DNA of 9,924 nt from Ardenticatenia bacterium (lineage in GTDB: Bacteria > Chloroflexota > Anaerolineae > Aggregatilineales > Ch27). Below are positions 6,578-9,924 of this stretch, piece by piece. The stretch covers positions 1 to 9,924 of the forward strand of contig JALSTC010000589.1 of the NCBI GenBank assembly GCA_026983935.1, written 5' to 3'. Position 1 is the first letter of the stretch. Every line of letters starts with the position of its first letter. The notes beneath the pieces were generated by a model that searched no databases, was not told the origin of the DNA, and saw only the letters and a program-made list of their open reading frames with translations. The position numbers and the translations under genes are program-made.

Positions 6578-7339
6578 ATGAGCAGCAACGGCAATGATAC
6601 CCCCGTCGTCCGGATGGAAAACATCGTCAAGCGGTTTGGCACGGTGACCGCGCTGGATGGCGTTGACCTGACCGTGAATCAACAGGAAGTCCTCTGTCTG
6701 CTGGGGGATAACGGTGCAGGGAAATCTACTCTGATCAAGATTCTCACGGGTGTCTATACACCGACCTCCGGGCAGATTTACTTTGAGGGCAAGCCTGTAC
6801 AGATCCGCACCCCGGCAGATGCCCGCGCCCTGGGCATTGAGACGGTCTACCAGGACCTGGCGCTGGTCAACCTGATGAGTATCACGCGCAATTTCTTCCT
6901 GGGGCGGGAACTGGTGCATCGGTTGGGTCCGTTCAATTGGCTGGACGTGAAGGAGATGGATCGCCGTACGCACGATGCGCTGGCCGATGTCGGCATCGAA
7001 ATTCGCTCCCCCGGTGAAAAGGTGGAAAAACTCTCTGGCGGCGAGCGGCAGTCGATCGCCATTGGCCGCGCCCTGCACTTCGGGGCCAGGCTGCTGATTC
7101 TCGATGAGCCGACCTCGGCGCTCTCTGTCGCAGAGACGCGCAAAGTGCTGACTTACATCACCAACGCCAAAGAGCGCGGCCTTTCCGTCATTTTCATCAC
7201 GCACAACATGCACCATGCCCGGATGGTCGCTGACCGCTATACCATCCTGCGGCAGGGTAAGCTGGTCGGCAATTATGATCGTGATGACGTCACACAGGAA
7301 GACCTCGCCGACCTGATCATGGGCGTGCGGGAAGTCTGA
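6578..7339 (+). CDS. Sugar ABC transporter ATP-binding protein, single-domain (FrcA/RbsA-like)
   Basis: This 253-residue ATPase powers uptake through the two permeases from the cytoplasmic face. Every catalytic motif is intact: Walker A GDNGAGKST (43-51), Q-loop Gln92, signature LSGGERQ (152-158), Walker B LLILDEPTSA (172-181) and H-loop His209. The protein has only one nucleotide-binding domain, about half the length of RbsA, AraG or XylG, so it must act as a dimer, as in FrcA-type systems. The stop follows soon after LADLIMG, a normal end for the N-terminal half of such proteins, and no second domain or decayed remnant is visible before the next gene. A GAGGA site six bases before the ATG supports the start. 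It lies 31 bases after permease 2. Confidence 0.94.
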   Translation: MSSNGNDTPVVRMENIVKRFGTVTALDGVDLTVNQQEVLCLLGDNGAGKSTLIKILTGVYTPTSGQIYFEGKPVQIRTPADARALGIETVYQDLALVNLMSITRNFFLGRELVHRLGPFNWLDVKEMDRRTHDALADVGIEIRSPGEKVEKLSGGERQSIAIGRALHFGARLLILDEPTSALSVAETRKVLTYITNAKERGLSVIFITHNMHHARMVADRYTILRQGKLVGNYDRDDVTQEDLADLIMGVREV

Positions 7340-7364
7340 TGTAGCACCGCAAGCATGCGCTGAA

Positions 7365-7382
7365 TCCTTTCGTTGCAAAGGA
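7365..7382 (+). other. Small hairpin covering the ribosome site of the oxidoreductase gene
   Basis: TCCTTT (7365-7370) is complementary to AAAGGA (7377-7382) around a six-base loop, and the right arm is the Shine-Dalgarno sequence of the gene starting at 7389. The six-pair, AU-rich stem is weak, so it may only modestly lower translation relative to the ATPase. A pyrimidine tract facing a Shine-Dalgarno sequence can arise by chance. Confidence 0.3.
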
Positions 7383-7388
7383 GATGCA

Positions 7389-8405
7389 ATGACCGTACCC
7401 GGAATCGGGGTGATCGGGCTGGGCCGCATGGGCCGCATTTACGGCTTCCACGTGGCCCGGCAGGCGGCGGATGCCCGCCTGGTGGCCGTGGCCGATATGC
7501 GGCAGGAGGCCGCGCAGGCCGTGGCTGATGAGTTTGCCGGTGTGAAAGCATACACCGACTACCACGACCTGCTGGCCGATCCCGACGTGCAGGGCGTGAT
7601 TGTGGCGACCCCGACCAGCACCCACCACGATATTGTGATCGCGGCGGCACAGGTGGGGAAAGCGATCTTTTGCGAAAAACCGACCGCCCTGACGCTGGAA
7701 GAAACCGACGAGATGGTCGCGGCGGTGGAAGCAGCGGGCGTCATCTTTCAGGTCGGTTTCATGCGCCGCTTTGATAAGGGCTACATGGCTGCCAGCGAGC
7801 AGATCGCGGCAGGTGTGATCGGCAGGCCGGTGGTCATTCGTTCCATCAGCCGCGACCCGCACCGCACCAGCCTGGAATATGCCGATCCTGCCAGAAGCGG
7901 CGGCCTGATCATTGACATGGCCATCCATGACTTCGACGTGGCCCGCTGGCTGATGGGCGATGAAATCATGCGTGTCTATGCAGAGGCGGGGGTGCTGGTT
8001 TACCCGGAGCTGGCGGAAGTCGGCGATGTGGATAACGTGATGATTGTGATGCGCTTCGCCGGGGGCGGGCTGGGCAACGTCGAGGCCAGCCGCAACGCCC
8101 GCTACGGCTACGATATCCAGTGTGAGGTCATCGGCTCGGAAGGCGCGCTGCGCATCGGCTATTTGCAGGAAACGCCCGTCCTCACCCTCACGCCGGAGGG
8201 TGCGAGGCATGATGTCGTGCCGTACTTTATGGAGCGTTTTGGCCCGGCCTATACCACGCAGATCGAACACTTCATCGCCTGCATCCGCGAGGACAAAACG
8301 CCCGCAGTCGGCGCGGCGGATGCCCGTGCCGCCCTGCAGGTCGGTATTGCCGCCACGCGCTCACAGCATGAGGGCCGCCCTGTGGATGTGGATGAGGTCG
8401 GTTAG
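7389..8405 (+). CDS. Gfo/Idh/MocA-family NAD(P)-dependent oxidoreductase, inositol 2-dehydrogenase-like
   Basis: A 338-residue cytoplasmic dehydrogenase. The N-terminal Rossmann fold carries GLGRMG (10-15) with Asp36 at the end of the second strand, suggesting NAD preference. The family motif CEKP (95-98) contains Lys97; Asp176 and His180 in GGLIIDMAIHDFD complete a Lys-Asp-His catalytic set equivalent to that of B. subtilis IolG. Further IolG-like segments are QVGFMRRFDKGY (121-132) and, later, YGYDIQCEVIGSEG. This makes an inositol or related polyol dehydrogenase the best guess. The wider family also includes aldose dehydrogenases, including ones for L-arabinose, and no other inositol-pathway gene is in the window. 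AAAGGAG upstream fixes the ATG. It lies 49 bases after the ATPase and is probably the last gene of the operon, with its stop nine bases from the convergent neighbour. Confidence 0.88.
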   Translation: MTVPGIGVIGLGRMGRIYGFHVARQAADARLVAVADMRQEAAQAVADEFAGVKAYTDYHDLLADPDVQGVIVATPTSTHHDIVIAAAQVGKAIFCEKPTALTLEETDEMVAAVEAAGVIFQVGFMRRFDKGYMAASEQIAAGVIGRPVVIRSISRDPHRTSLEYADPARSGGLIIDMAIHDFDVARWLMGDEIMRVYAEAGVLVYPELAEVGDVDNVMIVMRFAGGGLGNVEASRNARYGYDIQCEVIGSEGALRIGYLQETPVLTLTPEGARHDVVPYFMERFGPAYTTQIEHFIACIREDKTPAVGAADARAALQVGIAATRSQHEGRPVDVDEVG

Positions 8406-8414
8406 TGCCTCATG

Positions 8415-9713
8415 CTAAACGCTGACGTGGTAGCGATCGTAGGCCACGCGGGCCAGCTCCTCCCGGAACTTCGGATGCGCGATGTCAATCAAACGCCGGA
8501 CGCGCTGCCGGATCGTTGCGCCGAATAGATCAGCCACGCCGTATTCGGTAACGATGTAGTGCACATCGTTGCGCCCGGTGGTCACGCCCGCGCCCGGCTT
8601 CAATTCCGGCACGATGCGGCTGACCGTATCACCGCGTGCGGTGGAGGGCAGGGCAATAATTGGAATACCACCGTTGGCCTTGCCCGCGCCGCGGATGAAA
8701 TCAAGCTGGCCGCCCACGCCGCTGTAAAAATAGTGGCCGATGCTGTCCGCGCAGACCTGGCCGGTCAGGTCAACTTCGATGGCGCTGTTGATGGCAACCA
8801 TCTTGTCGTTCTGGCTGATGACATAGGGGTTGTTGACGTATTCGGTCGGGTGGAATTCACAGATCGGGTTGTCGTTGATGAAATCATAGAGCCGCTGTGT
8901 GCCCAGGACAAACCCGGCCACGATCTTGCCGGGGTGCAGCGTCTTGGCCCGACAGTTGAGCACACCCCGCTCTACCAGATCGATCACGCCGTCGGAAAAT
9001 AGTTCGGTGTGGATGCCCAGATCGCGGTGATCGGTCAGCAGGCGCAGCACGGCATCCGGTACGGCTCCGATGCCGGTTTGCAGCGTCGCGCCGTCCGGGA
9101 TCAGTTCGACGATATGGCGGGCAATGGTCTGCTGTAGTTCGTTGGCTTCGGTCATCTGGATTTCTGGCAGCGGGTAGTCCACCTCCACCACGATGTCAAT
9201 ATCGTCAATATGGATCACGCTGTCGCCGAGGGCACGCGGCATCTGCGGATTGACCTCAGCGATGATCAGATCGGCCACTTCCGCCGCCGTTTTGGTGATG
9301 CCGACCTCGACACCAAATGAGCAAAAGCCATGCATATCCGGCGGACTGACGTGCACCAGTGCCACGTTGATCGGGAATTTCTCTTTCATGCGGAACAGGC
9401 GGGGGACATCGGAGAGCAGAATCGGCGTGAAGTCAGCCCGGCCATCGTTGACGGCCTTACGGACGTTGTCGCTGATGAACATGGTGTTGACGCGCAGATG
9501 CCCGGCCAGCGCCGGCGTGACATAGCTGATATCGCTGACCGTCAGAAGCTGCACCAGCTCCACATCGGTAAGCGATTTTGCATGTTCCACCAGTGCCGCC
9601 AGCAGAGTCTGCGGGACCGAGCAGTTGCCGGTCATGAAGATGCGGTCGCTGGACTTGACATGTTGGATGGCTTCTTCCGCAGATAGATATTGGGCTTTTC
9701 TGTTCCTGTTCAT
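8415..9713 (-). CDS. Acetyl-CoA hydrolase/transferase family CoA-transferase (Cat1/4-hydroxybutyrate type)
   Basis: This 432-residue class I CoA-transferase moves CoA between acyl-CoA and a free carboxylate such as acetate, propionate, succinate or 4-hydroxybutyrate, in the cytoplasm. Two halves are visible. The first has FMTGNCSVPQ (26-35) and VSPPDMHGFCSFG (122-134). The second carries TGIGAVPDAV (213-222), the catalytic glutamate E237 in TELFSDG, the SGVGGQLDF loop (341-349) and TEYGVADL (389-396). The glutamate lies almost exactly where 4-hydroxybutyrate CoA-transferase has its CoA-thioester-forming residue (near 238). Length is normal. The ATG at 9713 is the only early start; GGGAG lies 11 bases upstream, partly masked by a small hairpin. 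The gene is transcribed towards the sugar operon and preceded by its own leader, so it is probably an independent unit. The acyl substrate cannot be told. Confidence 0.9.
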   Translation of the reverse strand: MNRNRKAQYLSAEEAIQHVKSSDRIFMTGNCSVPQTLLAALVEHAKSLTDVELVQLLTVSDISYVTPALAGHLRVNTMFISDNVRKAVNDGRADFTPILLSDVPRLFRMKEKFPINVALVHVSPPDMHGFCSFGVEVGITKTAAEVADLIIAEVNPQMPRALGDSVIHIDDIDIVVEVDYPLPEIQMTEANELQQTIARHIVELIPDGATLQTGIGAVPDAVLRLLTDHRDLGIHTELFSDGVIDLVERGVLNCRAKTLHPGKIVAGFVLGTQRLYDFINDNPICEFHPTEYVNNPYVISQNDKMVAINSAIEVDLTGQVCADSIGHYFYSGVGGQLDFIRGAGKANGGIPIIALPSTARGDTVSRIVPELKPGAGVTTGRNDVHYIVTEYGVADLFGATIRQRVRRLIDIAHPKFREELARVAYDRYHVSV

Positions 9714-9731
9714 AAGGGGCGCTGCTCCCTT
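9714..9731 (-). other. Hairpin in the CoA-transferase leader masking its ribosome site
   Basis: Read on the minus strand, AAGGG (9731-9727) pairs with CCCTT (9718-9714) directly against the ATG at 9713. The left arm and the first loop bases form the GGGAG Shine-Dalgarno core, which is 11 bases from the start codon. Folding would hide the ribosome site. The five-pair stem is short, so this is tentative. Confidence 0.3.
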
Positions 9732-9781
9732 GTTTGTAGATGGACACGGCCAGACCGTGAGAATTTTCCGTAACCGCCACT

Positions 9782-9790
9782 ACCATACCA
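9782..9790 (-). promoter_or_regulatory. Weak candidate extended -10 promoter for the CoA-transferase gene
   Basis: On the minus strand TGGTATGGT fits the extended -10 pattern TGn followed by a TATNNT hexamer. It lies about 70 bases upstream of the start at 9713 and downstream of the putative terminator at 9857-9897. No well-spaced -35 accompanies it: TTGCCA occurs, but too far upstream. The call rests mainly on the need for a promoter in this gap. Confidence 0.25.
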
Positions 9791-9856
9791 TGCCTTGCCG
9801 CCGCCTCCCAATGGCAAACGGACGGGCGAGGAATGACGGTTATCAGGTGTTCCCGG

Positions 9857-9897
9857 CAAAATAATACGGGGCACGGTGTGGACTGACCGCGCCCCGT
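9857..9897 (-). terminator. Rho-independent terminator of a leftward gene beyond the window
   Basis: On the minus strand ACGGGGCGCGGT (9897-9886) and ACCGTGCCCCGT (9877-9866) form a 12-pair stem with a single G-U wobble and an eight-base loop, followed at once by ATTATTTTG (9865-9857). A GC-rich stem followed by a U-rich run is the classic intrinsic terminator. It would end transcription entering from the right, insulating the CoA-transferase gene. The plus-strand side has no U-run after the stem, so it is not obviously bidirectional. No coding gene is visible between here and 9714. Confidence 0.7.
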
Positions 9898-9924
9898 TAT
9901 GGCGTGCTGTCTGTCCGGGTGCTG

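Noticed and set aside
7317..8270. Open frame of 317 codons on the minus strand, antisense to the oxidoreductase
   Set aside because: Histidine- and arginine-rich shadow of a well-supported dehydrogenase gene, with no ribosome site or domain.

Overview
This window is GC-rich and densely coded, and it looks like part of a bacterial chromosome. The style of the sugar-binding protein, the fucose-isomerase-like protein and the CoA-transferase suggests an environmental Chloroflexota (Anaerolineae-like) genome. That placement is recall-based inference, and nothing in the window (no rRNA or other marker) proves it. I see no mobile element, CRISPR array, tRNA or rRNA.

Layout. Positions 1-2004 hold a minus-strand sugar-catabolic operon. 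It contains araB (ribulokinase, 2004 to 406), followed 19 bases later by the N-terminal 128 codons of a fucose/arabinose-isomerase-like protein that runs off the left edge. Positions 2005-2281 are a divergent intergenic region with a candidate promoter on each strand. It also holds a perfect 14-bp palindrome just ahead of a LacI-family regulator gene. Positions 2282-8405 form a plus-strand gene cluster, probably one operon: LacI-family regulator, CUT2-type sugar permease 1, secreted sugar-binding protein, paralogous permease 2, single-domain ABC ATPase, and a Gfo/Idh/MocA oxidoreductase resembling inositol 2-dehydrogenase. Positions 8415-9713 hold a convergent minus-strand Cat1/4-hydroxybutyrate-type CoA-transferase. 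Positions 9714-9924 are non-coding and contain a strong hairpin with a U-rich tail on the minus strand, which looks like a terminator for a gene beyond the right edge.

How the genes fit together. The regulator probably senses a sugar or its metabolite and represses its own operon through the palindrome. The binding protein, two permeases and ATPase import a monosaccharide or polyol. On the divergent side an aldose would be isomerised and then phosphorylated by AraB (L-ribulose to L-ribulose 5-phosphate in characterised members). The oxidoreductase at the end of the transport operon hints at a second, oxidative route, or at a polyol such as an inositol. The true substrate is therefore unsettled: L-arabinose is favoured by araB, an inositol-like polyol by the last gene. 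The CoA-transferase is probably an independent unit.

Nothing here amounts to a clearly new system. The points worth a second look are the non-AraA isomerase paired with AraB, the split pair of permeases with a single-domain ATPase, the palindromic operator, and the hairpin after the binding-protein gene.
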